Positions 47,042 through 56,996 are shown, numbered from the stretch's first letter. The stretch: 64,000 nt of DNA from CAUZWH01 sp965224275 (GCA_965224275.1 CBDCYR010000012.1:124001-188000); one strand, 5' to 3'. Notes: generated by a model from the sequence alone, not told the origin. Program-made: numbers and translations.

Positions 47042-48385
47042 ATGCCATCAGCAGCTGAGCAACTCGCATCGAGTATCAACTTTGGTGCCTTTTCGAAGGC
47101 GACCGAACTTAAAAAGCGGATTTGGTTCACGCTGGCCGTACTCGTGATCTACCGTTTTGGGACCTATATCCCGGTCCCCGGTATCGATCCGAGTGTTCTG
47201 GCAGATGTGTTTCGCCAGCAGCAGGGCGGCATCCTCGGGATGTTCGACATGTTCGCCGGCGGCGCGTTGGGGCGCATGACGATCTTTGCGCTGAACGTAC
47301 TACCCTATATTTCCTCGTCCATCATCATTCAGTTGATGACGACCGTGTCACCGCGTCTTGAGCAGCTTAAAAAAGAAGGTGAGCAAGGACGCAAGAAAAT
47401 AAATCAGTACACCCGCTACGGCACAGTGGCACTCGCCGCCTTGCAAGCCTACGGGATCGCCGTGGGGCTCCAAAATATGAGCGGACCGGGCGGCAGCGCG
47501 GTCATCGATCCGGGTTTGTTTTTCGTCGTAACAACGATCGTGACGCTAACTGGCGGCACCATCTTCCTGATGTGGCTTGGCGAGCAGATTACCGCGCGCG
47601 GTATCGGCAATGGCATTTCCTTGATCATTTTCGCCGGCATCGTGGCCAATTTGCCGGCCGCATCTGCCGGCACGCTGGAGCTTAGTCGCACCGGCTCGCT
47701 GTCGCCGTTAATCATCGTGTTCCTCTTGATCATGGTCTTCGCCGTTATCGCGTTTATCGTATTCATCGAGCGCGCGCAGCGGCGCTTGGTGGTGCAATAT
47801 CCGAAACGACAAGTTGGCAATCGGATGTTTGGGGGTGAGAGTTCTCACCTGCCGCTCAAACTGAATACGGCGGGTGTTATTCCGCCGATCTTCGCATCGT
47901 CTTTATTGCTATTACCGATCACAGCGGCAAGCTTTTCGGCATCGCAAGGGCCGGGCTGGCTGCTAACCGTCACCGCGTTTTTGGGCCGTGGTCAGCCGGG
48001 TTACATGCTCCTATACATGTCCGGCATCATCTTCTTCTGTTTCTTTTACACGGCGGTCGTTTTCAACCCGACCGACACGGCCGACAACTTAAAGAAATAT
48101 GGCGGATTTATTCCGGGGATACGACCAGGCAACAACACCGCGGAGTACCTCGACTACGTCCTCACACGATTGACCACCGTCGGTGCCGCCTATCTGGCGT
48201 TGGTGTGTCTGCTGCCAGAACTCCTGATCTCGCAATACGCCATACCGTTTTACTTCGGTGGAACATCGTTACTGATCGTCGTTAACGTGACCATGGACAC
48301 GATATCCCAAATTCAGTCGCACCTTATTGCCCATCAGTATGAGGGCTTGATCAAGAAATCGAAGTTACGAGGCCGCAACCGATGA
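47042..48385 (+). CDS. secY: preprotein translocase subunit SecY
   Basis: 447 residues with ten membrane helices. 'YRFGTYIPVPGIDPSVLAD' and 'FALNVLPYISSSIIIQLMT' are early family motifs; the cytoplasmic loop contains 'FIERAQRRLVVQYPKRQVG'. The channel partner SecE is encoded at 21065. The stop overlaps the adk start by 4 bases. Confidence 0.98.
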   Translation: MPSAAEQLASSINFGAFSKATELKKRIWFTLAVLVIYRFGTYIPVPGIDPSVLADVFRQQQGGILGMFDMFAGGALGRMTIFALNVLPYISSSIIIQLMTTVSPRLEQLKKEGEQGRKKINQYTRYGTVALAALQAYGIAVGLQNMSGPGGSAVIDPGLFFVVTTIVTLTGGTIFLMWLGEQITARGIGNGISLIIFAGIVANLPAASAGTLELSRTGSLSPLIIVFLLIMVFAVIAFIVFIERAQRRLVVQYPKRQVGNRMFGGESSHLPLKLNTAGVIPPIFASSLLLLPITAASFSASQGPGWLLTVTAFLGRGQPGYMLLYMSGIIFFCFFYTAVVFNPTDTADNLKKYGGFIPGIRPGNNTAEYLDYVLTRLTTVGAAYLALVCLLPELLISQYAIPFYFGGTSLLIVVNVTMDTISQIQSHLIAHQYEGLIKKSKLRGRNR

Positions 48386-49026
48386 TCTTGATCATGTTGG
48401 GCCCACCGGGTGCTGGCAAAGGAACACAGGCGAAACGTTTGGAAGATCGGTACAACTTGGTGACACTGTCGACCGGAGACATGCTGCGGGCGGCCGTGAA
48501 AGAAGGCGCTGAGGTCGGAAAAAAAGCTAAAGCTGTCATCGATGCCGGACAACTCGTCTCCGATGACATCATTATCGATATCGTTGACGAGGCGATCGGC
48601 AAGCTTGAGTCGGAGCAGGGTTTCATTCTTGATGGTGTCCCGCGTACGACCGTCCAGGCCGATGGGATCGGCGGCATACTGGACCGACGCAACCGGTCGC
48701 TCGACCACGTAATCGAAATTAAGGTCAATGACGACCTACTGGCCGATCGCATCACGGGACGCTACACCTGTGCCAATTGTGGGGCCGGGTATCACGATAA
48801 ATTCCAGCGTCCCAACAAGGACGGCGTGTGCGATGACTGCGGTTCGTCCGAGTTCACGCGGCGGTCAGACGATACAGAGGAAACGGTACGGGCTCGACTG
48901 AAAGCGTACTACGACGAGACGTCACCGCTAATAAACTACTACGGTGCGAGGGCGTTGTTGCGCTCGGTTGACGGTATGGCCGACATCGATGACGTTACCG
49001 GCCAATTAGAAGCGATATTGAGCTAA
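48382..49026 (+). CDS. adk: adenylate kinase
   Basis: 214 residues catalysing ATP + AMP = 2 ADP. P-loop 'MLGPPGAGKGTQAKRLED', AMP site 'LSTGDMLRAAVKEG', and a long LID domain with a four-cysteine zinc site, 'CANCGAGYHD' and 'CDDCGSSEFT'. The zinc-LID form is usual in Gram-positives and many alphaproteobacteria. It ends the spc-type gene run; a new promoter follows. Confidence 0.97.
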   Translation: MILIMLGPPGAGKGTQAKRLEDRYNLVTLSTGDMLRAAVKEGAEVGKKAKAVIDAGQLVSDDIIIDIVDEAIGKLESEQGFILDGVPRTTVQADGIGGILDRRNRSLDHVIEIKVNDDLLADRITGRYTCANCGAGYHDKFQRPNKDGVCDDCGSSEFTRRSDDTEETVRARLKAYYDETSPLINYYGARALLRSVDGMADIDDVTGQLEAILS

Positions 49027-49064
49027 GCTAACCCATTGTTATCCGGGAAAATTTTGTGATTTGG

Positions 49065-49093
49065 TTGACTTGTTCGAGCACTAAAACTACAAA
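49065..49093 (+). promoter_or_regulatory. sigma-70-type promoter of the alpha operon
   Basis: TTGACT at 49065-49070 and TACAAA at 49088-49093, spaced 17 bases, lie in the 137-base gap between adk and rpsM. Would drive rpsM-rpsK-rpoA-rplQ. Confidence 0.6.
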
Positions 49094-49163
49094 TGCGCCG
49101 CCGGCATCCAAAAAAACAAATTTCCGATTAGTTCCAACACGTTGCAACTAAGGAGCAGCGCTA

Positions 49164-49541
49164 GTGGCACGTATTGCTGGGGTTAATATCCCCACCAACA
49201 AGCGGGTTGAGATCGCCCTGAGTTATATCTATGGCATCGGTCGAACCCGCGCCAAGGAGATCTGCATCAAGCTCGGCGTTCCTCCCGAGAAACGGGTGAA
49301 CGAGTTGACCGAAGCCGAGGTGATGCAGATTCGTGACAGCATCGGTAACGATTACATCGTTGAAGGCGATCTGCGGCGCGAAATCGCCATGAATATCAAA
49401 CGCCTCATGGATCTCGGCTGCTATCGTGGTTTGCGTCATCGCCGCGGGTTGCCGGTGCGCGGTCAGCGCACGCACACCAATGCGCGCACCCGGAAAGGTC
49501 CGGCGAGACCGATTACCGGTAAAAAGAAGGTGAGTATCTAG
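49164..49541 (+). CDS. rpsM: 30S ribosomal protein S13 (GTG start)
   Basis: 125 residues from GTG 49164, with AAGGAG 8 bases upstream. 'RIAGVNIPTNKRVEIALSYI' and 'LRHRRGLPVRGQRTHTNART' are family signatures. No rpmJ lies between adk and rpsM. Confidence 0.97.
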   Translation: MARIAGVNIPTNKRVEIALSYIYGIGRTRAKEICIKLGVPPEKRVNELTEAEVMQIRDSIGNDYIVEGDLRREIAMNIKRLMDLGCYRGLRHRRGLPVRGQRTHTNARTRKGPARPITGKKKVSI

Positions 49542-49543
49542 GC

Positions 49544-49939
49544 ATGGCTCGCGATCCATCAACCACGCGTGTTCGCAAACGCGAGCGCAAGAATATTACC
49601 TCGGGCGTTGCGCACGTATCAGCAACGTTCAACAACACGATGGTGACCATTACCGATGCACAAGGTAATGCCATCGCATGGTCATCGGCCGGACAGCAAG
49701 GCTTTAAGGGGTCACGCAAGTCGACTCCTTATGCCGCTCAGATGGCCGCGGAAAGTGCCGGCAAAATGGCGCAGGAACACGGCGTCAAGACGCTCGAAGT
49801 CCAAGTTCGCGGCCCCGGTTCGGGACGCGAATCCGCGCTGCGTGCGTTACAAGCAACTGGGTTTACGATAACCGCAATCCGAGACGTCACGCCAATCCCC
49901 CACAATGGCTGTCGTCCTCCAAAACGGCGTCGCGTCTGA
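49544..49939 (+). CDS. rpsK: 30S ribosomal protein S11
   Basis: 131 residues, 'GVAHVSATFNNTMVTITDAQ', 'GNAIAWSSAGQQGFKGSRKS' and 'DVTPIPHNGCRPPKRRRV'. It starts 2 bases after rpsM. rpsD is not in this cluster. Confidence 0.98.
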   Translation: MARDPSTTRVRKRERKNITSGVAHVSATFNNTMVTITDAQGNAIAWSSAGQQGFKGSRKSTPYAAQMAAESAGKMAQEHGVKTLEVQVRGPGSGRESALRALQATGFTITAIRDVTPIPHNGCRPPKRRRV

Positions 49940-50046
49940 CGTCGAACGATCGGAAAATTAGTCGCTGCGCCAAATCGCGGCGGCTGTTGGTCGGTCCTTC
50001 GTATTTAGTGGGCTGGATTTCAAAGACGAATAACGAGGTTTGACCG

Positions 50047-51069
50047 GTGGTCCAAATTCAACGCAATTGGCAAGAGCTTATTAAGCCGAACAAGCTGGAC
50101 ATCGACGGCGGCGAAGACCCAAGTCGATTCGCGAGCATGGTAGCCGAACCACTTGAACGTGGGTTTGGGCTTACCCTTGGCAATGCACTCCGGCGCATCC
50201 TGCTGTCCTCCTTGCAGGGCTCGGCTGTGACGTCCATCCAAGTGGATGGCGTGTTGCACGAGTTCTCCTCGATCCCCGGTGTTCGCGAGGATGTCACCGA
50301 CATCGTCCTCAACATCAAAGGGCTCGCTGTGCGTATGTACGGCGATGGACCAAAACGAATGACGCTATCCGGCGATGGCCCTGGCGAAATCAACGCCAGT
50401 CAGATCGAAACCGGGCATGATGTGGAGATTCTCAACCCCCAACAGGTTATTTGCTCGCTCGACCAAGGTACCAAACTAAGAATGGAACTGACCGTCGAGA
50501 ATGGGAAGGGATACGTGCCGGCCGAGCGCAACCGTCCGGAGGATGCACCGATTGGCTTGATCCCGATTGACGCGATCTACAGTCCGGTCAAGCGGGTGTC
50601 TTACAAGGTTGAGAACACGCGCGAGGGTCAAATCCTCGACTATGACAAACTATCGATGCAAATCGAGACCAACGGCACGGTTACGCCTGAGGACGCACTG
50701 GCATACGCCGCGCGTATTCTCCAGGACCAGTTGCAGTTGTTCATCAATTTCGAGGAGCCCACGGTCGAGCGTCGCGAGGAAGCGATGCCCGAACCGGAGT
50801 TCAACCGCAACTTGCTGCGGCGCGTCGATGAGCTCGAATTGTCCGTTCGCTCGGCCAATTGCCTCAAGAACGACAACATCGTCTATATCGGCGACCTCAT
50901 CCAGAAAACCGAAGCGGAGATGCTGCGAACCCCGAATTTCGGGCGCAAATCGTTGAATGAGATCAAGGAAGTTTTGATTTCGATGGGTTTGCATCTAGGC
51001 ATGGAAGTTACGGAGTGGCCGCCGGAGAATATTGAAGAACTAGCCAAGCGTCTCGAGGATCAATACTAA
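50047..51069 (+). CDS. rpoA: RNA polymerase alpha subunit (GTG start)
   Basis: 340 residues from GTG 50047. The N-terminal dimerisation domain has 'PLERGFGLTLGNALRRILLS', and the C-terminal domain that binds UP elements and activators has 'SVRSANCLKNDNIVYIGDLI' and 'PNFGRKSLNEIKEVL'. The gap of 107 bases after rpsK holds no visible gene. Confidence 0.98.
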   Translation: MVQIQRNWQELIKPNKLDIDGGEDPSRFASMVAEPLERGFGLTLGNALRRILLSSLQGSAVTSIQVDGVLHEFSSIPGVREDVTDIVLNIKGLAVRMYGDGPKRMTLSGDGPGEINASQIETGHDVEILNPQQVICSLDQGTKLRMELTVENGKGYVPAERNRPEDAPIGLIPIDAIYSPVKRVSYKVENTREGQILDYDKLSMQIETNGTVTPEDALAYAARILQDQLQLFINFEEPTVERREEAMPEPEFNRNLLRRVDELELSVRSANCLKNDNIVYIGDLIQKTEAEMLRTPNFGRKSLNEIKEVLISMGLHLGMEVTEWPPENIEELAKRLEDQY

Positions 51070-51099
51070 GCAACTAGGTCGAGGCAGAGGGAGGATCCC

Positions 51100-51531
51100 A
51101 TGCGTCATCGGTGGGCTCACCGCAAACTCAATCGAGCAAGTTCTCATCGCAAAGCGATGTTGGCCAATATGGCCTCGGCGCTGATTAAGCATGAGCAGAT
51201 CACGACGACGCTGCCGAAGGCGAAGGAACTTCGATCGGTGGTCGACAAGCTCATCACGCTAGGTAAGCGCGGAGATCTTCACGCCCGACGCCAGGCCGCG
51301 GCGCAACTACCCGACGATGCAATGGTCGTGAAATTGTTCGAAACACTGGCCGAACGGTATGCCGATCGTCAGGGCGGCTATACGCGCGTACTCAGGGCGG
51401 GGCATCGCCATGGTGATGCGGCCGATATGGCGGTGATCGAGTTGATTGATCGAGATACTGACGCCAAGGGACAGGACTCCGGCCCGGTCTTTGTTGCCGA
51501 AGAAATTTCTGAAGAAGCCGTTGCTGGCTGA
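51100..51531 (+). CDS. rplQ: 50S ribosomal protein L17
   Basis: 143 residues, 'MRHRWAHRKLNRASSHRKAM' in outline and 'LIKHEQITTTLPKAKELR'. Last gene of the ribosomal cluster. Confidence 0.97.
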   Translation: MRHRWAHRKLNRASSHRKAMLANMASALIKHEQITTTLPKAKELRSVVDKLITLGKRGDLHARRQAAAQLPDDAMVVKLFETLAERYADRQGGYTRVLRAGHRHGDAADMAVIELIDRDTDAKGQDSGPVFVAEEISEEAVAG

Positions 51532-51553
51532 CTCACTACTCAAGGTCGCAGAT

Positions 51554-51580
51554 GGGCAGCCCTTGGGCTGCCCTTCTGGT
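51554..51580 (+). terminator. terminator after rplQ
   Basis: GGGCAGCC (51554-51561) pairs with GGCTGCCC (51566-51573) around CTTG, followed by the T-rich TTCTGGTTT. It lies 22 bases after the rplQ stop. An in-frame start at 51552 for the next gene would put this hairpin inside the coding region, which favours the later start at 51603. Confidence 0.6.
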
Positions 51581-51602
51581 TTGGGCGAGCTACACTGACG
51601 TT

Positions 51603-53066
51603 ATGAGGCCCGTGTCGACAGATCTGCACCCTCAGGTCGTGCGATCGCCCAACCGATTCAGCGGAACTTCCGTGAGTCTCGTGTTGTTGCTTGTTTTCGT
51701 GGCGTCCGCAGCGCTGGCGGATACCTCCAAAAGGGTGCCGACATCGCGGGGCGAAGTGACGTTGTCTTACGCGCCGCTGGTCAAGCGCGCCGCGCCGGCG
51801 GTGGTCAATGTTTTTAGCCGGCGATCGGTTCGCGAGGTCCGTCGCTCGCCGTTTTTTGATGATCCATTCTTTCGACGTTTCTTTGGCGGTGATTCCCCGT
51901 TCGGTCGACCTCAGCAACGTATGCAGAGTTCGCTCGGCTCGGGCGTCGTGGTCCGATCAGAAGGGGTGATCGTTACCAACCATCACGTGGTCAAGGGAAG
52001 CGATGAGATAAAGGTTGCACTCGCCGATCGACGAGAGTTTGAAGCGACATTGATACTCGCTGACGAACGAACGGATTTGGCGGTGCTGCGTATAGACACA
52101 AGTGGAGAAACGCTCCCGGTCCTGCAGCTCGGCGATTCAAATGAACTCGAAGTCGGCGATCTCGTGTTGGCGATCGGAAATCCGTTCGGCGTTGGCCAGA
52201 CCGTGACCAGCGGCATTGTATCTGCCCTCGCCCGAACCCCGGTCGGGATCACGGATCTCGGATTCTTCATCCAAACCGATGCGGCGATAAACCCTGGAAA
52301 TTCCGGCGGGGCGCTTGTTACCCTTGATGGCAAGCTGGCCGGCATCAATACGGCGATTTACTCCCGCTCGGGTGGGTCGATGGGAATCGGTTTCGCGATT
52401 CCGGCAAACATGGTGGCTGCAGTCATCAAGGGCGCACTCGACGGCGGTCGATTGCAACGTCCGTGGCTTGGCGTTGGTGGGCAGGCGGTGACGCCGGAGA
52501 TTGCGTCATCGTTGGGTCTCGATCGCCCCGGCGGCATCATCGTTAACACTATCTACGAAGCTGGCCCGGCGGATCGCGGTGGTATGCGCGTCGGTGACAT
52601 CATCATTGGCGTCGACGGCCGTGAAGTTACCGACCCCGCGAGCCTGGCCTATCGAATTGCCACCCGTCCGATTGGGGAGTATGCAAAGATCAACGTACTC
52701 CGCGACGGCCGGAAGGTTGACGTCGAGGTTGGCTTGGTTGCGCCGCCCGAAATCCCGCCCCGCGACACAACCGTCCTCGAAGGCCGCCATCCACTAGCGG
52801 GCGCGAAGATAGCAAATTTGTCACCCGCGCTGGCCGATGAACTGCGTGTAAGTCCATTAGCGAGTGGGGTCATCGTATTGTCGGTTGCACGAGGCAGCCC
52901 CGCGTCCCGAATCGGAACCAAACCCGGTGATTTCGTCAAAGAGATAAATGGCGAGGCGGCAACCAATGTGGCACGAGTAAAATCGCTCGTCGGGAGCGAG
53001 GGGTCGGCATGGCGAATTTCGATCCAACGCGGTGAACGGCGCATTAATATCGTTATCAAAGGATGA
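51603..53066 (+). CDS. periplasmic serine protease of the HtrA/DegP family
   Basis: About 487 residues. A signal peptide (hydrophobic 'VSLVLLLVFVASAALA' before 'DTSKR') sends it to the periplasm. The trypsin-like domain has the triad in 'VTNHHVV', 'ADERTDLAVL' and 'INPGNSGGALV'. Two PDZ domains follow, the first with 'WLGVGGQAVTPEIASSLGL', the second with weaker 'LADELRVSPLASGVIVLSV'. Such proteases degrade or refold damaged envelope proteins. A Phe/Arg-rich loop ('FFDDPFFRRFFGGD') is the LA loop region. ATG 51603 is chosen for a proper signal peptide. The stop overlaps rarA (ATGA). Confidence 0.92.
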   Translation: MRPVSTDLHPQVVRSPNRFSGTSVSLVLLLVFVASAALADTSKRVPTSRGEVTLSYAPLVKRAAPAVVNVFSRRSVREVRRSPFFDDPFFRRFFGGDSPFGRPQQRMQSSLGSGVVVRSEGVIVTNHHVVKGSDEIKVALADRREFEATLILADERTDLAVLRIDTSGETLPVLQLGDSNELEVGDLVLAIGNPFGVGQTVTSGIVSALARTPVGITDLGFFIQTDAAINPGNSGGALVTLDGKLAGINTAIYSRSGGSMGIGFAIPANMVAAVIKGALDGGRLQRPWLGVGGQAVTPEIASSLGLDRPGGIIVNTIYEAGPADRGGMRVGDIIIGVDGREVTDPASLAYRIATRPIGEYAKINVLRDGRKVDVEVGLVAPPEIPPRDTTVLEGRHPLAGAKIANLSPALADELRVSPLASGVIVLSVARGSPASRIGTKPGDFVKEINGEAATNVARVKSLVGSEGSAWRISIQRGERRINIVIKG

Positions 53067-54400
53067 ACAGCCTATTCGAGGCAGCCGGGCTTGCGAGCGA
53101 TACGCCTCACCCGCTGGCCGACCAACTCCGCCCCACCGAATTCGAAGACGTGCTCGGGCAGGACCACCTTCTTGGAGAAGGTGGACCGCTTCGCCGTATG
53201 GTCGAAACCGGCAGCTTGCAGTCCCTGATTCTGTGGGGACCGCCGGGGGCCGGCAAGACCACAATTGCACGGCTCTTGGCAAAAATCTCCGGCTATGAAT
53301 TCGTCCAACTATCGGCGGTATTCTCCGGTGTCGCCGATCTCCGCAAAGCATTCGATCAGGCACGCGATCGTCGCGCCACCGGCCAGGGGACGATCCTTTT
53401 TATCGACGAAGTCCATCGGTTTAACCGCGCACAGCAAGACGGCTTTCTGCCGGTGGTCGAAGACGGGACGATAATTCTCGTCGGTGCGACGACGGAGAAC
53501 CCATCGTTTGAGTTGAATGCAGCGTTGTTGTCACGCTGTCACGTGCTCGTTTTGCATCGACTCGATAGCGACGCCTTGGAAGCTTTGCTTGCGCGCGCGG
53601 AGGCAGCTGAGCAACAGCCGCTCCCACTAACCCCGACCAGTCGTACCGCACTCATAGCGATGGCAGATGGCGACGGTCGGTACCTCCTTAATCTTGCCGA
53701 GGAGTTGTTCACGCTCTCGCCGCAAGCGCCGCTTGATACGGCCGCACTCGCGGATGCCGTCCAGCGCCGGATGCCAGTTTACGACAAGGCGCAGGATGGT
53801 CACTACAACCTCATTAGTGCATTGCATAAATCTCTGCGCGGCTCGGACGTCGACGCATCGCTGTATTGGCTGGCGCGAATGCTGACGGCTGGCGAAGACC
53901 CTCTCTATGTCGTTCGCCGGCTCGTACGCTTCTCGGTTGAGGATATCGGTCTCGCCGATCCGAACGCGTTGTTGCAAAGCATGGCCGCTAAAGACGCGTA
54001 CATGTTTATTGGCAGTCCAGAGGGTGAATTGGCGATCGTCCAGCTCGTGATTTATCTGGCGACGGCACCGAAGTCGAACAGCGCCTATCGCGCAGAAAAG
54101 TCAGCCAACGATGCGGCGCGCGAGACCGGATCACTGATGCCGCCAAAGCATATTCTCAATGCGCCGACCCGATTGATGAAGGAAATTGGCTACGGCGCGG
54201 ACTATCAATATGACCACGATAGCGAGGCCGGTTTTTCGGGTCAGAACTACTTTCCCGACGACATGCCGCGTCGCACCCTTTATCAACCAGGCGCCCGAGG
54301 GTTTGAGAAGGAAGTCCGTAAGCGATTGGAATACTGGAGTAATTTGCGCGAACAACGAAGCGCAGGCGGGGTTACTTCCAATCACGAGGGTGGCAACTAG
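53063..54400 (+). CDS. rarA: replication-associated recombination AAA+ ATPase RarA (MgsA)
   Basis: 445 residues. Walker A is 'LWGPPGAGKTTIARLLAKI' and Walker B 'ILFIDEVHRFNRAQQD'; 'LVGATTENPSFELNAALLSR' is the sensor region; the C-terminal tetramerisation domain has 'KSANDAARETGSLMPPKHIL'. It acts at stalled forks with SSB. It overlaps the protease gene by 4 bases and is followed 2 bases later by the pseudouridine synthase. Confidence 0.96.
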   Translation: MNSLFEAAGLASDTPHPLADQLRPTEFEDVLGQDHLLGEGGPLRRMVETGSLQSLILWGPPGAGKTTIARLLAKISGYEFVQLSAVFSGVADLRKAFDQARDRRATGQGTILFIDEVHRFNRAQQDGFLPVVEDGTIILVGATTENPSFELNAALLSRCHVLVLHRLDSDALEALLARAEAAEQQPLPLTPTSRTALIAMADGDGRYLLNLAEELFTLSPQAPLDTAALADAVQRRMPVYDKAQDGHYNLISALHKSLRGSDVDASLYWLARMLTAGEDPLYVVRRLVRFSVEDIGLADPNALLQSMAAKDAYMFIGSPEGELAIVQLVIYLATAPKSNSAYRAEKSANDAARETGSLMPPKHILNAPTRLMKEIGYGADYQYDHDSEAGFSGQNYFPDDMPRRTLYQPGARGFEKEVRKRLEYWSNLREQRSAGGVTSNHEGGN

Positions 54401-54402
54401 GC

Positions 54403-55386
54403 GTGGCCGTCCAGACGATTTCCGTCGCAGATGATGAAAGCGGCTTCAGGCTCGATCGTTGGTTTCGGCGCCGCTTTCCGACGCTTCCGCATGGCCGATT
54501 GGAAAAATTGTTGCGGCGCGGACAAATCCGCGTCGATGGCGCCCGCGTCCGGGCAAATATCAGATTGGAGGCTGGGCAATCGGTCCGCGTGCCGCCTTTG
54601 CGGGATCGCGATGGGGACCCTAAACCGGGGCCGAAGATCAATCGCCAACAGGCCGACGCGATCAGGCGCTGCGTCTTGTATCGAGATCTCGATACCATTG
54701 TCATCAACAAGCCCGCCGGATTGGCCGTACAAGGCGGCAGCCGCCTTTCTCACCACCTGGATGGGATGTTGGACGCGTTGAAATTCGATGCATCCGAACG
54801 GCCGCGTCTGATCCATCGCCTCGATAAGGATACCAGCGGTGTGCTGGTTCTGGCGCGCAATGCACGATCCGCATCGCGGCTTGCCACGGCGTTTCGCGGT
54901 CGCGCCCTGCAGAAGTTGTACTGGGCGCTCGTGGTTGGTATCCCGTCCGAGCTGCGCGGCACAATCAATGTCGCGCTTGCCAAAAAGCCGACGCGGGGCG
55001 TCGAGAAGGTGGCTCCAGCAGTTGATGGGCGGGCTGCGCTAACCAATTTTGCCGTGCTCGAGCGCGCCGGCACTCAGGCGGCATGGTTGGCGCTGGAACC
55101 CAAAACCGGGCGGACCCATCAGTTACGCGCCCATCTTGCGGCGATCGGTGTGCCGATCCAAGGTGATGGAAAATATGGCGGACGTGCCGCTTTTCTTGAC
55201 AGCGATTCGGTGGCACCAAAGCTCCATCTACACGCACGCGAGATCGGTTTCCCAGACGCGCGTAATGCGATTGTCCGGGTTGTCGCACCCCTGCCCGACC
55301 ATATGGCTGAAACCTGGACCTTGTTTGGATTTGACCCGAACTACGATGCGAACCCGTTTGCAGAGACCGCTAATATGAGGCCGTAA
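54403..55386 (+). CDS. rluC: RluC-type 23S rRNA pseudouridine synthase
   Basis: 327 residues from GTG 54403. An N-terminal S4 RNA-binding domain ('GRLEKLLRRGQIRVDGARV') precedes the catalytic domain with the nucleophilic aspartate in 'LIHRLDKDTSGVLVLARN' and 'KTGRTHQLRAHLAAIGVPI'. The RluC/RluD subgroup is clear; modification of U955/2504/2580 as in E. coli is inferred. Confidence 0.9.
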   Translation: MAVQTISVADDESGFRLDRWFRRRFPTLPHGRLEKLLRRGQIRVDGARVRANIRLEAGQSVRVPPLRDRDGDPKPGPKINRQQADAIRRCVLYRDLDTIVINKPAGLAVQGGSRLSHHLDGMLDALKFDASERPRLIHRLDKDTSGVLVLARNARSASRLATAFRGRALQKLYWALVVGIPSELRGTINVALAKKPTRGVEKVAPAVDGRAALTNFAVLERAGTQAAWLALEPKTGRTHQLRAHLAAIGVPIQGDGKYGGRAAFLDSDSVAPKLHLHAREIGFPDARNAIVRVVAPLPDHMAETWTLFGFDPNYDANPFAETANMRP

Positions 55387-55391
55387 GAACT

Positions 55392-56075
55392 ATGGGTGGA
55401 CCTTATTTCGTTGTCCTCGACTGGGACGGGACCATCGTCGACAGCCAGTATTTGATTCACGCCGTAATGAGCACAGCACTAACCTCCCACCGACAACCGG
55501 CACCCACGCTCGACGCTGTCCGTGCTGTCGTTGGGTTGGAGTTGACCGAAGCGGTAGGTCGGCTCCTGCCAGCAAGTTTTACCGGCGATCTCGCACCCGT
55601 GGTTGCCTCTTATCGTGAGAATTTTGCGATTGAGCGCGCAAAACCGGATTGTAATGAGCCGTTATTTGATGACGTTCGTGCCACGCTCAGCTCTCTGGAA
55701 GGACTAGGATTTCTGTGTGGAATCGCGACCGGTAAGTCGCAACGCGGGGTCCGCGTCGGCCTGGAGCGTCACGAATTGGTAGATTTTTTCGTTTCCATAC
55801 AAACCGCGGATGATGCGCCTGGGAAGCCGCATCCCGGCATGTTGGAACAAGCAATGGCCGAAGTCGGCGCGCGCTGCGAAGACACGATCATGATCGGCGA
55901 CACCACATTTGATATGGAAATGGCAGCCAACGCCGACGTTCGGGCGCTTGGGGTTGCGTGGGGTTATCATGGCGCTGACGAGCTAACCGCAGCCGGTGCG
56001 GTTTCGATCGTTAAGAATTTCGCCGATATCCCGGCTGCCGTGAACGAAATGATGGGGCCTGATCGGGCGCCGTGA
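55392..56075 (+). CDS. HAD-superfamily hydrolase, phosphoglycolate-phosphatase-like
   Basis: 227 residues. Motif I 'VLDWDGTIVDS' has both catalytic aspartates; motif II is in 'GIATGKSQRG'; motif III lysine precedes 'PHPGMLEQ'; motif IV is 'IMIGDTTFDMEMA'. A helical cap follows motif I. The substrate is unknown. Its stop overlaps the ATP12 start (GTGA), and it belongs to a set htrA-rarA-rluC-HAD-ATP12 that I recall as conserved in alphaproteobacteria, often with crcB, which is absent here. Confidence 0.9.
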   Translation: MGGPYFVVLDWDGTIVDSQYLIHAVMSTALTSHRQPAPTLDAVRAVVGLELTEAVGRLLPASFTGDLAPVVASYRENFAIERAKPDCNEPLFDDVRATLSSLEGLGFLCGIATGKSQRGVRVGLERHELVDFFVSIQTADDAPGKPHPGMLEQAMAEVGARCEDTIMIGDTTFDMEMAANADVRALGVAWGYHGADELTAAGAVSIVKNFADIPAAVNEMMGPDRAP

Positions 56076-56788
56076 TTAAGCGGGTATATCGTCGAACAAG
56101 CGTGCGCCGTGAGGAGGGCGGTTTCGCTGTCCTTCTCGACGACAGCTTGCTTCGTTCGCCGGGACGACGCGCGCTTTGCGTTCCCACGGAATCGATGGCC
56201 CAGGCGATCGCCATGGAGTGGGACGCGCAAGGAGAAGAACTGGATACGACCACCCTTAGGCTCACGAAGCTCGCGGGTCGGGCGGTCGATATGAGTGCAG
56301 CCGAGCGCACGCACATAGAAGCCATGGTTTCAGCATATGTGGAAACCGATCTTGTGAGCCATCGTGCAGAGGGCCCCGCGGACTTGGTTGCGAGCCAGGC
56401 TGCGGCGTGGGATCCGTTACTCGAATGGGCAGCGCGAGAATTCTCTACGGCACCACAAATAGCGGTCGGAGTCATACCGGCGCCGACTGATAAATCTCTG
56501 GTCGCGTGCTATGCGGAGGTTGTTGCCGGACTTGATCTCTACGAGCTTGTAAGCGTCCAGGATCTGACCGCGCTCGCCGGTTCCTTGATAATTGCGCTTG
56601 CCGTCGCCAAGCAGGAAATCGACGACGACCGAGCTTGGTTGGTGAGCCAAATCGACGAAAATCATCGCGTGTCGGGCTGGGGTGACGACCCCGAGGCGGC
56701 AGAATCCCGGGCAATCCGACACGCCGATATGATTGCCGCCGTCCGCATGCTAGAGCTGCACCGGGTAGCTCGACCCGCAATCGGTTGA
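56072..56788 (+). CDS. ATP12-family F1-ATPase assembly chaperone
   Basis: 238 residues from GTG 56072. Sequence follows the ATP12 family: 'GGFAVLLDDSLLRSPGRRAL', 'AIAMEWDAQGEELD', 'YVETDLVSHRAEGPADLVAS', and 'WDPLLEWAAREF'. In mitochondria Atp12 holds the F1 alpha subunit before assembly; the bacterial members occur in alphaproteobacteria, so this gene is the best taxonomic marker in the window. After it comes a 208-base gap in which I see no gene. Confidence 0.92.
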   Translation: MIKRVYRRTSVRREEGGFAVLLDDSLLRSPGRRALCVPTESMAQAIAMEWDAQGEELDTTTLRLTKLAGRAVDMSAAERTHIEAMVSAYVETDLVSHRAEGPADLVASQAAAWDPLLEWAAREFSTAPQIAVGVIPAPTDKSLVACYAEVVAGLDLYELVSVQDLTALAGSLIIALAVAKQEIDDDRAWLVSQIDENHRVSGWGDDPEAAESRAIRHADMIAAVRMLELHRVARPAIG

Positions 56789-56996
56789 CCTTGCCGAACA
56801 GAGGTCGCACAGTCCCACATATCGTGATAGCTGTAACGGCTAACCACACTATCTTGGGGTTTGAGTGACATTTCCGAAACCCGCGTTAGGCCATCCCTTT
56901 GCCACATTCTCCCTGTAGCGCTTTGGGTCTCACCCTGATAATACTCGGCTGTTCTTCCTGCCCCGATCGGTTCATCCGCGCACCTGTCCTCCGCCC